From: CAIYZT01 sp052387855
GTDB taxonomy: Bacteria; Pseudomonadota; Alphaproteobacteria; Rhodobacterales; Rhodobacteraceae
DNA length: 62,062 bases
NCBI GenBank assembly: GCA_052387855.1
Contig: JBQTIT010000044.1
Location: forward strand, 1 to 62,062
Direction: 5' to 3'
Under the pieces are notes generated by a model. That model ran no database searches, had not been told where the DNA came from, and worked only from the letters and a program-made list of their open reading frames with translations. Position numbers and translations under genes: made by a program. Positions 9,462 through 18,669 of the stretch are shown in pieces (the stretch's first letter is position 1; each line of letters opens with the position of its first letter).

Positions 9462-10748
9462 ATGGCTATTGAAATCCTGATGCCGGCGCTGTCGCCCACG
9501 ATGGAAGAGGGCACGCTGGCCAAATGGCTGGTCAAGGAGGGGGATGCGGTCAAGTCGGGCCAGATCCTTGCCGAGATCGAGACCGACAAGGCGACGATGG
9601 AGTTCGAGGCGGTCGACGAGGGGGTCGTCGGCAAGATCCTGGTCGCGGCCGGAACCTCGGGCGTCAAGGTGAATGCGCCCATCGCGTTTCTGCTCGAAGA
9701 GGGCGAGAGCGCGGGCGCCGTGCCGGCGGTCAAGGCCCCGGCGGCGGCTGCTGTCGACGTTCCGGCGGCTGCCGCTGCGCCCGCCGCCGTCGCGGCGACG
9801 CCGGTTCGGGCCGAGGGGGCGCGGGTCTTTGCCTCGCCGCTGGCACGGCGGATCGCGGCGGAAAAGGGGCTGGACCTGAACAAGGTGCAGGGCTCTGGCC
9901 CGCATGGCCGCATCGTGCGCGCCGATGTCGAGGGGGCAAAGCCCTTGGCGGCGGCAGCCCCGGTCGCTGCTGCTGCGGCGGCCGCCCCTGCCCTGGCAAA
10001 AGCTGCAATGCCGACCGGCATGTCCGCCGAAACCGTGATGAAGATCTATGCGGACCGCGCCTATACCGAGGTTCCGCTGGACGGGATGCGCCGAACCATC
10101 GCGGCGCGCCTGACCGAAGCCAAGCAGACCATTCCGCATTTCTACCTGCGCCGCTCGGTCCAGCTTGATGCGCTGATGGCGTTCCGCGAGCAGATCAACA
10201 AGGGGCTGGAGCCGCGCGGCATCAAGCTTTCGGTCAATGATTTCATCATCAAGGCCTGCGCCCATGCGTTGCAGGCGGTGCCCGACTGCAACGCGGTCTG
10301 GGCCGGCGACCGTATCCTCAAGCTGAAGCCGTCCGATGTGGCGGTGGCGGTCGCGATCGAGGGTGGCCTGTTCACGCCCGTGTTGCGCGATGCCGACAAG
10401 AAATCGCTCAGCGCGCTTTCGGTCGAGATGAAGGACCTGGCGGCACGGGCCAAGTCAAAGAAGCTGGCCCCGCATGAATACCAGGGCGGCAGCTTTGCCA
10501 TTTCGAACCTGGGGATGATGGGGGTCGAGAATTTCGACGCCGTGATCAACCCGCCGCATGGGTCGATCCTGGCGGTCGGAGCGGGCATCCGGCAGCCGGT
10601 GGTCAAGGCCGACGGATCGGTCGGCGTGGCGACGGTGATGTCGATGACACTGTCGGTCGATCACCGGGTGATCGACGGGGCGCTGGGCGCGGCTTTCCTG
10701 AAAGCCGTTGTCGAGGCGCTGGAAAACCCGGTCAGCATGCTGGCCTGA
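9462..10748 (+). CDS. pdhC: Dihydrolipoyllysine-residue acetyltransferase (PDH E2)
   Basis: A 428-residue E2 core that transfers acetyl groups to CoA. Domains in order: lipoyl domain (1-80, lysine in ETDKATMEF); Ala/Pro linker; peripheral-subunit-binding domain (ASPLARRIAAEKG near 126); second flexible linker; catalytic domain with IPHFYLRRS near 225 and the active-site histidine in SVDHRVIDGA near 397. GGGGGCG precedes the ATG. Last gene of the pdhABC operon and convergent with cysE. Confidence 0.95.
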   Translation: MAIEILMPALSPTMEEGTLAKWLVKEGDAVKSGQILAEIETDKATMEFEAVDEGVVGKILVAAGTSGVKVNAPIAFLLEEGESAGAVPAVKAPAAAAVDVPAAAAAPAAVAATPVRAEGARVFASPLARRIAAEKGLDLNKVQGSGPHGRIVRADVEGAKPLAAAAPVAAAAAAAPALAKAAMPTGMSAETVMKIYADRAYTEVPLDGMRRTIAARLTEAKQTIPHFYLRRSVQLDALMAFREQINKGLEPRGIKLSVNDFIIKACAHALQAVPDCNAVWAGDRILKLKPSDVAVAVAIEGGLFTPVLRDADKKSLSALSVEMKDLAARAKSKKLAPHEYQGGSFAISNLGMMGVENFDAVINPPHGSILAVGAGIRQPVVKADGSVGVATVMSMTLSVDHRVIDGALGAAFLKAVVEALENPVSMLA

Positions 10749-10809
10749 CGGCAAGCCGCCTGGCCTTGAATGGATCCGCCGAGCGATCTGCGGGCCCTTT
10801 TGCTGCGGT

Positions 10810-11619
10810 TCAGATCTCGCCGCTGAGAAGCTGGTCCATGGTCATCGCGGGTTGCTCGCATCCCGCCTCGCCCACGATGCGCGCCGGAACGCCGGCAACC
10901 GTCTTGCAGGGCGGCACATCGTGAAGCACCACCGAGCCGGCGGCGATGCGGGTGCAATGGCCGATGCTGATGTTGCCCAGAATCTTGGCCCCCGCCCCGA
11001 TCAGCACGCCGTTGCCGATCTTGGGATGACGGTCGCCGTCCTCTTTGCCGGTCCCGCCCAGCGTGACCGAATGCAGCATCGAGACATTGTCGCCGACCAC
11101 CGCCGTCTCGCCGATCACGATGGAATGGGCGTGGTCGATCATGATGCCCTTGCCGATCTTCGCGGCCGGGTGGATGTCGACACCGAACACCTCGGACACG
11201 CGCATCTGCACGAAATAGGCCAGATCGCGCCGGCCGGCCTGCCACAGCCAGTGTCCCACGCGATAGGCCTGGATCGCCTGAAAGCCCTTGAAGAACAGCA
11301 CCGGCTGCAAGAAGCGGTGGCAAGCCGGATCGCGCTCGAACACTGCCATGATGTCGGACCGGGCGGCGATGCCGATTTCGGGGTCGTTGTCATAGGCCTC
11401 GTCGGCGAACTCGCGCAGGATTTGCTCGCTCATTTCGGCCGAGGCCAGTTTCAGCGAAAAGCGGTAGGCCAGCGCGCGGTCCAGACTGCGATGATGCAGG
11501 ATCGAGGAATGGATCAGCCCCCCCAGCAGCGGCTCTTTGGCCACCGCGTCATAGGCCTCGTCGCAAAGACGCTGCCAGACCGGATCGACGACGGACATCT
11601 GGGGTTTGGCTTCGCGCAT
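10810..11619 (-). CDS. cysE: Serine O-acetyltransferase
   Basis: A 269-residue CysE, making O-acetylserine for cysteine synthesis. The helical N-terminal domain includes RDPACHRFLQPVLFFKGFQA near 115-135. The left-handed beta-helix of hexapeptide repeats starts at HPAAKIGKG near 165, with the catalytic DHAHSIVIGE histidine near 177 and the DGDRHPKIG loop near 207. The C-terminal tail is short. AGGAG lies upstream of the ATG. It sits directly beyond the 3' end of the GTA cluster. Confidence 0.95.
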   Translation of the reverse strand: MREAKPQMSVVDPVWQRLCDEAYDAVAKEPLLGGLIHSSILHHRSLDRALAYRFSLKLASAEMSEQILREFADEAYDNDPEIGIAARSDIMAVFERDPACHRFLQPVLFFKGFQAIQAYRVGHWLWQAGRRDLAYFVQMRVSEVFGVDIHPAAKIGKGIMIDHAHSIVIGETAVVGDNVSMLHSVTLGGTGKEDGDRHPKIGNGVLIGAGAKILGNISIGHCTRIAAGSVVLHDVPPCKTVAGVPARIVGEAGCEQPAMTMDQLLSGEI

Positions 11620-11652
11620 GATCTGAACTCCTGACCTTTGCAGTCAAGATAG

Positions 11653-11955
11653 TCACTGGCGCGGCGAATGTCCAACCCCGGAGAGTGCATTTGCCACCAG
11701 TGCGAGTGCCGACAGGAATTCGCCCTGACCTGCCGGCACCTTGTGCCCTTGCCGGCCGATGCTGGCCAGAATCGCGCGGGAGGTCAGGCTTCCGTCCCCC
11801 CAGTGCCTGTGCGGGCGCCCGAAGCGGCGCTGATACTTTGCCGCCGCCCGCGTCTGGTCGATCCATTGATCCAGGACGGCCCCGCGCGCCGGGGTTTCCT
11901 GCGCGGCGAGGGCCGTGGCAAGATGGATCACGTCGCTGAGCAGGATGCGGCGCAT
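11653..11955 (-). CDS. Small DUF7742-type protein at the end of the GTA cluster
   Basis: About 100 residues beginning MRRILLSDVIHLATAL, with the characteristic stretch RRFGRPHRHWGDGSLTSRA near 50-68. I recognise this as the small uncharacterised protein usually found right after GTA gene 15 in Rhodobacteraceae. Its function is not known to me. The start at 11955 lies one base past the g15 stop, so it is probably translated as part of the GTA transcript; the upstream extension of the frame to 12042 is only g15 sequence in another frame. Family name given from memory. Confidence 0.7.
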   Translation of the reverse strand: MRRILLSDVIHLATALAAQETPARGAVLDQWIDQTRAAAKYQRRFGRPHRHWGDGSLTSRAILASIGRQGHKVPAGQGEFLSALALVANALSGVGHSPRQ

Positions 11956-11956
11956 C

Positions 11957-14900
11957 TCACAAGGCAACAGCGACCATCGGACCGGAGCCGAACCGATCGG
12001 AAATCTGCGCCACCTCGACCACGGCCCCTGGGGTGACCCCATCCGTTGCCTGGTCCGGGGCGGCGTAGGTCCAGCCGGGGACGGTCACTTCGGTTTCGCG
12101 CAGCACCGTGGCGCCCTGCCGGACACGGACCAGATAACGCTCGCGGTCCTCGCCCAGGGGCACTTCGGTTTCGGTCCAGGGATCGCCGTCGATGCGGGTG
12201 CGGCGGATCCAGGACAGCGCCATGGTCGATCCGATCTGGCCATTCTTGCGCAGATGCGCGACCGAATAAGGGCGGTAGCCGATCCCGGCAAAGGCGATTT
12301 CCTGGTGCACCGCCCGTATGTCTGACGGGCCGAGCGTGCCCAGGCCAGTCCGGTAATGCCGCAGAACGCCCCGGGTCGAGCTGGCAAGGCCAAGCTGGAT
12401 GACCGAGGGGGTCAGCAGCACGAACCGGCTGCCGACCGGCCAGCCCGCCGGTACGATGCCGTTGCTGCCCGCCTGCCCCCGCAGTCGAAGGGAAATGTCA
12501 TAGGTCTGCGGGCCGACCAGCACGGCCTCGGCAAACTGGAACACCTCCCAGGTGTCGGGCGAGCCGTCGCCGATCAACGCCGTGTTGGCACCGGAAAGGA
12601 CGGCCGACAGGCTTTCGGAGGCGAGGGTTCCATAAGACATCTTGACCCGCAGCGCCGCGCCGCGATCCAGCAAACCGCTGGGCGCGCGCAGAAGCTCGGT
12701 CTGCGTGACACCCAAGCTCGCGCCGCGCTCGACCGTGGCCAGAAGCGTGTAACCGGCATCCGACGACGACGACCAGACCGCGACCGGCCCGGTCCAGGGG
12801 CTGGCCACGGCGGCGAAATGGGGCGCGTGGGGCGCCTCGTCCCCGCTGAGAAGCGGCAGATCCATGAAGACCGGCAGAACGGGCGTCGGTACGGCCACAC
12901 TGCCATAGGTCAGGGCTTCGTCCAGATCCTCGGCGGCCGAATAGAGGCCCGGATGCACGCGCGTCGCGCTGAGGTGTTGCAGATGCGAGGTCTCGACCGT
13001 ATCCACGCGCCAGGCCGCGCCATCCAGCGCGATCACATCGCTTGCCGCAATGGCCAGACGCGAGGGCGGCAATGCCAGGCGCAAGGTGTCGCGGGCGGCG
13101 CGCGCCTCGGACAACCAGCGCTCGGCGATCTGGCGCGCTTCGGCGGACGTCAGGACAAGCGGAACCTCGTTGACCGAGGCGTTGTCAGAGCTTTCGTCGG
13201 GAAACACGGCCTCGACCGTCCGCGCGGCGAAGTCGCCGTCGGCCTGGACATAGCCCAGCCGCAACCGGCCGACCGTTTCTGCCGCGCTTTGCCGCAGGAA
13301 CTCGACGGACCCCTCAAGATCATCGGACAGCGCGACCTGGTCCCGGCCGACAGTTTCGACCGGCCAGGCCGTCCGCGAGCGGAACGACAGACGGCCCTCG
13401 CGCTCGACCCCGTCGATCGCGCTGGCAAGGGCGAGCGGTTGCAGGTCGGAGCGGCCGGTCGACAGGGCGTTGACCGTATAGCCGCGAACGATGCCGTGGG
13501 CCTGATCGGCGCCGATCTGGGCGACATCGCAGCTTTCGCAGATTTCGGAAATGACCCCGGCGACATGCTGGTTCGACGACCGTCCGTTCAACCAGTGGCC
13601 CCGGGAATAGTTCACACCGTCGCTCCAGAGCGCGGTGTTGGCCGGAAAGGCCGGATAGGGCCTTGCATCCCAGGCCCAGGCAAAGCAGCGCGCCGTGTCG
13701 ATCATCGCACCGGCATAGAGTGTGGAGGTCGGGTTGTTCGCGGGATCCTGCCAGTAAAGCGTCATCGCCCTGAGGTACTGCGCCTGGATCAGATCGTCCC
13801 GCTGGCCGTTCGAGGCGCGCGGAGCCGCCGATTCAGAAGATTTCGCATCCAGGAAGACGTTGGGCTGGTTGCTGCCCTTGTCGATGGCCGCGCAGCCGAA
13901 TTCGGTGAACCAGATCGGTTTTGACTGCGCAAGCCAGCTCGTCGGGGACACTGCGCGAACGCCGTCGATCCGCTGGAAGTGCGGGTTCTGCCACCAGCCC
14001 TTGATGTCCTTGTAACGATAGATCCAGTCCTCGCCATGGGCTTCGTCGGCGATGGGCCGGCGGAGTTGCGCCTCCACCCCCTCGGGACCGTTGTAGTACC
14101 AGTCGTACCCCTCGCCGCCTTCGATATTGGCCTGAAGGTAGTCCAGGTTGTAGATCGACCCCCAGGCGGAATCGGCATGAATCTCACCGTCGCGCCAATC
14201 TGACAGAGGCATGTAATTGTCGATGCCGATGCTGTCGATCGCCGGGTGCGACCAAAGCGCATCAAGATGAAAGTACACGTTATTGCCCGTCTGATAGCCG
14301 AAATATTCCGACCAGTCCGCGGCATAGGTGATCTTGGTGTCAGGCCCGAGGATTGCGCGCGCATCCGCGGCCAGCGCGCACAGGGCCTCGACCGCCGGAA
14401 AACTGTGACCGGTCCCCCGGATCTGGGTCAGGCCGCGAAGCTCTGATCCGATGCAAAAGGCGTCGACCCCGCCCGCCGCCGCGCAGAGATGCGCGTAGTG
14501 CAGGATGAACCGCCGATAGCCCCAGTCCTCTGGCCCGGTGTAGCTTACATTGGTGCCCGAGACAGAAAAGTCCCCGGCCTGAGCCGAGCCGAAAAAGGTG
14601 GCGACCTCGTCCGCCGCAACGCCGGTCTGGTCTGGAGAACCCGCAACCCCGGGCGCCACCGAGGTTGTGATCCGCCCCCGCCAGGGCAACGCCGGTTGGG
14701 TCACGGCCGGGTCATAAGGGTTCGGCAGAGAATTATCGGCAAGCTGATCCATCAGCACAAAGGGATAGAACATGATCGCCTTGCCCGCCTCGCGCAGGGC
14801 CGCGATGCATTCGGCGACCGACCCGTCTGCCGGGCTGCCGCCATAGACCGGCGCGCCCGAGAGCTGCGGCACAACCTGCGCCTGCGCCCGGGAAAGACCC

Positions 14901-15856
14901 GAGGCGGTCCAGGCCATGCCCGTGGCATCTTGCGCCGACTGTTCGACCTTGGGCCGGATGGTGCAGTCTGCGCAGCGCAGGTCCGATCCGAACCAGCTGA
15001 TCACCATCGACACCGCCTCGACCGCCGGAAGCTCGCCCGTCAGTTGCTCGAGCGAGGCTTCGATGTCGGTCAACCCGGTCAGGGTCGTGGTGTTGACGGC
15101 GCGCTCGACGCCCGGCGCATCACTGAAATAGACAGGGGTGGTGGCCAGGGCATACTCCCCCGTGCCCGGAATGAGAGCGACAGCCCGCAGCGTGCTGGCC
15201 GGGTCGGCATGCACGGCGGCTTCGACCCCCTGGGCAGGTCGCACGATTTCAAAGCTGAATTGCGGCACCCGGTTGCCAAACCGGCCAAGATCCAGATCCT
15301 CGATCACGACATAGGCCACGCCGCGAAATGCCGGCGCAAGCCCTGCCCCCTCGGTGACCTCGATCTTGGGATCGGGCAATTGGGTCTGGCTTCCGGGGTA
15401 AAGGCGCAGGTTCAGGCTGGCCTTGCTCACCTCGATCCCGTCGGCCCAGACGCGACCAAGGCTGCGCACCTCGCCCTCGCAAAGCGCCAGCGCCAGACTG
15501 ACCGAATAGGAATATTCCGTGCTCGCCGGCCGCGACGTGCCCTTGCCCGATCCGGTGGAGGTGGTGCATTCCAGAAACCGGCTCGCCCAGATGACCTGGC
15601 CAGAGACCCGAACACGCCCCCAGGCCCGGGGGATCGCCGCACCCTCACCCGCCCCAGAAACCCGGAACCGCTCGACCTTGCCCGCCTCGACCGGCTCGCT
15701 TCCGCCGCCCAGCAGACGCTGGTCGATCCACCGGCCAGCGGTCGCGCCAACGGCACGGCCGATCACCGCCCCCGAAAGCCCCAGAACGCTGCCGCCAAAG
15801 CCGGCCCCGACGGCTGCGCCGGCTGCGCCGGCTGCGGAAAGTAGGATGGTTGCCAT
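11957..15856 (-). CDS. GTA baseplate megatron / host-interaction tail protein (g15)
   Basis: At 1299 residues, the largest GTA protein; it forms the central baseplate spike that contacts and penetrates the recipient envelope. An N-terminal glycine/alanine-rich hydrophobic segment (AAGAAVGAGFGGSVLGLSG) is followed by phage tail-module sequence (VIWASRFLE, YSYSVSLALALCEG). A TIM-barrel glycoside-hydrolase-like region spans roughly 430-760 (FCIGSELRGLTQIR, KITYAADWSEYFGY, IGIDNYMPLSDWRDGE, KPIWFTEFGCAAIDKG). A receptor-binding-type C-terminus follows. Equivalent to Rcc01698 of Rhodobacter capsulatus by family resemblance. No internal disruption is seen. Confidence 0.93.
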   Translation of the reverse strand: MATILLSAAGAAGAAVGAGFGGSVLGLSGAVIGRAVGATAGRWIDQRLLGGGSEPVEAGKVERFRVSGAGEGAAIPRAWGRVRVSGQVIWASRFLECTTSTGSGKGTSRPASTEYSYSVSLALALCEGEVRSLGRVWADGIEVSKASLNLRLYPGSQTQLPDPKIEVTEGAGLAPAFRGVAYVVIEDLDLGRFGNRVPQFSFEIVRPAQGVEAAVHADPASTLRAVALIPGTGEYALATTPVYFSDAPGVERAVNTTTLTGLTDIEASLEQLTGELPAVEAVSMVISWFGSDLRCADCTIRPKVEQSAQDATGMAWTASGLSRAQAQVVPQLSGAPVYGGSPADGSVAECIAALREAGKAIMFYPFVLMDQLADNSLPNPYDPAVTQPALPWRGRITTSVAPGVAGSPDQTGVAADEVATFFGSAQAGDFSVSGTNVSYTGPEDWGYRRFILHYAHLCAAAGGVDAFCIGSELRGLTQIRGTGHSFPAVEALCALAADARAILGPDTKITYAADWSEYFGYQTGNNVYFHLDALWSHPAIDSIGIDNYMPLSDWRDGEIHADSAWGSIYNLDYLQANIEGGEGYDWYYNGPEGVEAQLRRPIADEAHGEDWIYRYKDIKGWWQNPHFQRIDGVRAVSPTSWLAQSKPIWFTEFGCAAIDKGSNQPNVFLDAKSSESAAPRASNGQRDDLIQAQYLRAMTLYWQDPANNPTSTLYAGAMIDTARCFAWAWDARPYPAFPANTALWSDGVNYSRGHWLNGRSSNQHVAGVISEICESCDVAQIGADQAHGIVRGYTVNALSTGRSDLQPLALASAIDGVEREGRLSFRSRTAWPVETVGRDQVALSDDLEGSVEFLRQSAAETVGRLRLGYVQADGDFAARTVEAVFPDESSDNASVNEVPLVLTSAEARQIAERWLSEARAARDTLRLALPPSRLAIAASDVIALDGAAWRVDTVETSHLQHLSATRVHPGLYSAAEDLDEALTYGSVAVPTPVLPVFMDLPLLSGDEAPHAPHFAAVASPWTGPVAVWSSSSDAGYTLLATVERGASLGVTQTELLRAPSGLLDRGAALRVKMSYGTLASESLSAVLSGANTALIGDGSPDTWEVFQFAEAVLVGPQTYDISLRLRGQAGSNGIVPAGWPVGSRFVLLTPSVIQLGLASSTRGVLRHYRTGLGTLGPSDIRAVHQEIAFAGIGYRPYSVAHLRKNGQIGSTMALSWIRRTRIDGDPWTETEVPLGEDRERYLVRVRQGATVLRETEVTVPGWTYAAPDQATDGVTPGAVVEVAQISDRFGSGPMVAVAL

Positions 15857-15868
15857 GGGTTCGCTCCG

Positions 15869-16297
15869 TCAGGGAAAGGAAAATCGGGTAACGAGGCGCT
15901 GGCGCCAGGGCAGGGACAAAGCGCTTTCGACCACGCCATGCCGGCTGTAGGCGTGAACAAAGCGGGCGTTGGCGCCAACTTCGACCTGAATGCCCAGGTG
16001 CTTGGCGACCGCGCCACGCGCCATCCGGAACAAGAGCACATCCCCGACCCTTTCGTCGGCGCTGTCGTGCTCGCTCAGCCATTGCGCCGCCGAGCGCCAA
16101 AGCGCCTCGTCGCGCGACGGTTCGGCCCAGTCAGCGGTATAGGCCGGAACGGGCGAAGGCTCGGCGCCGCGGCAAGCCCGCCAGACTCCCCGGACAAGGC
16201 CCAGGCAATCCGCCCCCGCCCCCTTGACCGAGGCCTGGTGCAGATAGGGCGTGCCGATCCACGACCGCGCCTCTGCACTGATCTGTGCGCCCGTCAC
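15869..16297 (-). CDS. GTA tail peptidase, NlpC/P60 type (g14)
   Basis: A 142-residue NlpC/P60-like cysteine peptidase that would cut recipient peptidoglycan during DNA delivery. The catalytic cysteine lies in VKGAGADCLGLVRGVWR near 30. The histidine is in the AVAKHLGIQVE / RFVHAYSRHGVVES region near 100-120. The GTG start at 16297 overlaps the g13 stop (GTGA), which fixes the start even though the frame runs further upstream. Corresponds to Rcc01697. Confidence 0.88.
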   Translation of the reverse strand: MTGAQISAEARSWIGTPYLHQASVKGAGADCLGLVRGVWRACRGAEPSPVPAYTADWAEPSRDEALWRSAAQWLSEHDSADERVGDVLLFRMARGAVAKHLGIQVEVGANARFVHAYSRHGVVESALSLPWRQRLVTRFSFP

Positions 16298-17177
16298 TTG
16301 AACAGGCTCCCGCCGTCGTTGACGTCGGATGACACCGGATAGGACATCAGCCAGTCCTCGCCGGGAATATGGGGAAAGCCGCGAAAGTTCAGAAAATTCG
16401 CAAACTTGGTCTGGCAGGTCACAGCCAGCTTGTCGCAGCCGGCCTGCAAAAGGATGCTGTCGCCCGCCACCGGCATCCGGCCAAGCTCGTCCCAAAGCTC
16501 GATCGCACGCCCGGCGACCGTCACCTTGTCCATCTTGATCACCGCAGACAGCCCCTGCCCCGCTCCGGACATCACCCGCAAGACACCGCGGCTGAACCAA
16601 CCTTCCTGCAATTCCGGCAGCGGCTCGAACAGCAGGCGGCCAAGTGCGTCGTATCCTGCCAGCGCCACGGTGGCCGTTAGTTTGGCGAGGCAAGGTCAAA
16701 GCCGCATTGCCCGTCCCCCAGAACAGCGCTGCAAGCCCGGTGAAACGCCCGGCCGCGCGGCTGGTTCAGCCGATCCGACAGCGACCGCAGCTCGGCGGTG
16801 AAACGCCCGTCGGCACGCCGGACCTCACCGATGTGCCCCGAGAACTGAAGCACACGTTGCTCAACGGCGCTCCAGTTGACCAGCCAGGCGCTGGCACTCG
16901 CCCCGTCATAGAGACCGGCGGCAAGGTCGCTCTCGGTGATGGCCGTGTCCGAAAACCCGCCGAAAGCCTCGGTATTGTCAACTGCCAGACCGATCTGCTG
17001 GTGCAGGTTGCGCGCCGTCAGGCCGGTTTCGGCCTTGAAGGTGATCCCGTCAAAGGCAAGATCGCGATCGTGATCGGTGAAGCCCAGCACCAGCCCGTCC
17101 CGACGTATCAGGGACCATGCCCGGCAGACCGTCGTCACCCCGGTGGCCAGATGCGCATAAAGATCAGCGGCGGACAT
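16294..17177 (-). pseudogene. GTA baseplate hub protein, DUF2163 (g13), split by a one-base frameshift
   Basis: The hub gene is present in two frames. The first 166 residues (16677-17177) start MSAADLYAHLATG and include GFTDHDRDLAFDG and CGFDLASPN, then hit TAA. The remaining family sequence (16294-16668) continues in the next frame with VALAGYDALGRLLFE, GWFSRGVLRV, AGCDKLAVTCQ and FRGFPHIPGEDWL. Restoring one base at CCAAACTAACGG (about 16677-16686) rejoins a normal-length protein of about 294 residues. The start overlaps the g12 stop by one base. It is either a real inactivating deletion or a sequencing error; I see no convincing programmed-slippage site. Corresponds to Rcc01696. Confidence 0.87.
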
Positions 17178-17809
17178 CAGAGGCGCACCTCCACGACGGG
17201 AACGTCGGGGGCCTCGCCGGCCTCGAACGTCGCAAAGGCCGTCTGAAGCACGTCGGTGTCAAAGCGGGCGGGCACGTCAAACTCAAAGCCGGCCGAGACC
17301 TGGGCGCCAATGTCCGGCGGCGTCACGAAGGTCACGATCCCCGTGGAATGGTCGATGTCGTATTCCGCGCCCTGCAGCTTCAGATCGCCTCCGACCGCGA
17401 CCCGGACCGAGCCTGCGACCGGCTTCTGGATAGGCCGGACATAGCTGTAATCCCCCGAGGCATAGGTCTTGATCAACTGAAAGGCGGTCGCCACACCGTC
17501 GCCCCGCCCGATCTCTTGATCCTGCGGGCCGATGGATTGCGAGGGGCGGCAGGATTTGTAGTCCGACCAATCCTTCCAGCGAAAGGCGTGCAGCTTGCCG
17601 CGCCGCGCCTCGAAAAAGGCGATCAGCAGGTCCAGATCGTCCGGGCTGCGCAGACCGGCACCGGCGTCATATCGCCGCCGCGAATGCTCCCAGGGCGTGT
17701 TCCGCTCCTCAAATCCGTTTGCAAGCGTCACGACATCGGTGCGCCGCTCAGGTCCGCCGACCGATCCAAAGCTCAGGTTGGTCGGGAATCGAACATCATG
17801 AAAAGCCAT
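17177..17809 (-). CDS. GTA distal tail protein, DUF2460 (g12)
   Basis: A 210-residue DUF2460 protein forming the ring between tail tube and baseplate. Family markers: an N-terminal FHDVRFPTNLSFGSVGGPER, then RRRYDAGAGLRSPDDLDLLIAFFEARRGKLHAFRW-type sequence (residues 44-78, shared with tail TIGR02217 proteins), and the C-terminal FDVPARFDTD near 180. TGATG overlap with g13 downstream. Corresponds to Rcc01695. Confidence 0.92.
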   Translation of the reverse strand: MAFHDVRFPTNLSFGSVGGPERRTDVVTLANGFEERNTPWEHSRRRYDAGAGLRSPDDLDLLIAFFEARRGKLHAFRWKDWSDYKSCRPSQSIGPQDQEIGRGDGVATAFQLIKTYASGDYSYVRPIQKPVAGSVRVAVGGDLKLQGAEYDIDHSTGIVTFVTPPDIGAQVSAGFEFDVPARFDTDVLQTAFATFEAGEAPDVPVVEVRL

Positions 17810-17816
17810 GTCTACC

Positions 17817-18473
17817 TCACCTGTTCCGTTGACCGCGCGCGAGCGCCCGCATCGCCTGCGCGGCGATCTGTGACTGGCTGCGCTGGAATCCCGCGACGTC
17901 TGGCGTCGAGATGTTCATCACGACATTCACCGCCCTGCTGCCGCTTCCCTGCGTCTGCACGCCCAGACGGCCATCCGGCCCCCGTGCGAGCGGCATGATC
18001 GCCTCGGCGCCGGCCTCGCCCATCAAGCCGGTCCCACCCCGCATTGGAAAAGTGGTGGCCGAAGAGACGATGCCGCCCTTGGCAAAGGCCGTGACCCGGC
18101 CTTGCGAAAAGGCGGCGCCGTCGGCAAAGGGCATCATGCCGCTCAACAGCCCGTTCAGCCCCTGCGCCAGCGCCCCGCCGACCGCGTTCTGGACCGGGCT
18201 GATCGCCACGTCATAGACCGTGTCGATCATGCTCTGCGCGACCTCGCCCAGCGCGTCGGACAGGCGCTTGCCGTCCAGGATCACGCCATCAAACGCCCGC
18301 CGAAGCCCGCTGGAAAACCCCGACGTCAGCGCGCCGACCTCGCGCGTGGTAAAGACCAGCGATTGTTCCATCCTGGCCAGCTCGCCCTCAAAGGCCGCCA
18401 CCATTCCAGCCGCACCGCCCAGTGAGACCTCAAGCGACGCGATCTGCGCCTCGAATTCGGGAATGTCACTCAT
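17817..18473 (-). CDS. GTA tape measure protein (g11)
   Basis: A 218-residue tape-measure protein that sets the length of the short GTA tail. The N-terminal half is helical and the middle holds a Gly/Ala-rich hydrophobic stretch (VGGALAQGLNGLLSGMMPFADG). The family signature FAKGGIVSSATTFPMRGGTGLMGEAGAEAIMP covers about 130-160. It is far shorter than siphophage tape measures, as expected for GTA. It overlaps the upstream chaperone gene by eight bases. Corresponds to Rcc01694. Confidence 0.9.
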   Translation of the reverse strand: MSDIPEFEAQIASLEVSLGGAAGMVAAFEGELARMEQSLVFTTREVGALTSGFSSGLRRAFDGVILDGKRLSDALGEVAQSMIDTVYDVAISPVQNAVGGALAQGLNGLLSGMMPFADGAAFSQGRVTAFAKGGIVSSATTFPMRGGTGLMGEAGAEAIMPLARGPDGRLGVQTQGSGSRAVNVVMNISTPDVAGFQRSQSQIAAQAMRALARGQRNR

Positions 18474-18669
18474 CTCCGCCCGCTCCTTCCTTGTCCGGGA
18501 ATGCCGCCGTCAATTCGTCCAGCCTTGCGCGGGTCAGCCCCGCACGACGCCCCTCGACCCCCAGCATCAGCTTCAGCTCGATCGGGGTCAGCCGCCAGAA
18601 CTCGTCCGGCTTCAGGCGCAGCACCTGCAGGCCGGCCTGCAACAGCCCCGACCAGTCAAAGTCCGCCAT
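18466..18669 (-). CDS. GTA tail assembly chaperone, second frame (g10.1)
   Basis: A 67-residue protein, MADFDWSGLLQAGLQVLRL..., with the conserved tail-chaperone stretch FWRLTPIELKLMLG near 25-38. It matches the TIGR02216 phage tail assembly chaperone type, which assists tail tube and tape-measure assembly. The ATG at 18669 overlaps the g10 stop (TGATG); a GTG lies one codon upstream. Corresponds to Rcc01693. Confidence 0.85.
   Translation of the reverse strand: MADFDWSGLLQAGLQVLRLKPDEFWRLTPIELKLMLGVEGRRAGLTRARLDELTAAFPDKEGAGGDE

Noticed and set aside
7116..10265. 1049-codon open frame on the minus strand opposite pdhABC
   Set aside because: It is the antisense shadow of three well-supported genes in high-GC DNA; composition (His/Arg/Gly-rich) matches no family and there is no ribosome site.
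12356..13924. 522-codon plus-strand frame within the GTA g15 region
   Set aside because: Antisense of the baseplate gene, which has clear domain matches on the other strand.
16677..16690. Programmed -1 frameshift in GTA g13
   Set aside because: Only ..A AAC is present; the preceding codon cannot re-pair and no stimulatory hairpin is visible, so a one-base deletion or error is simpler.
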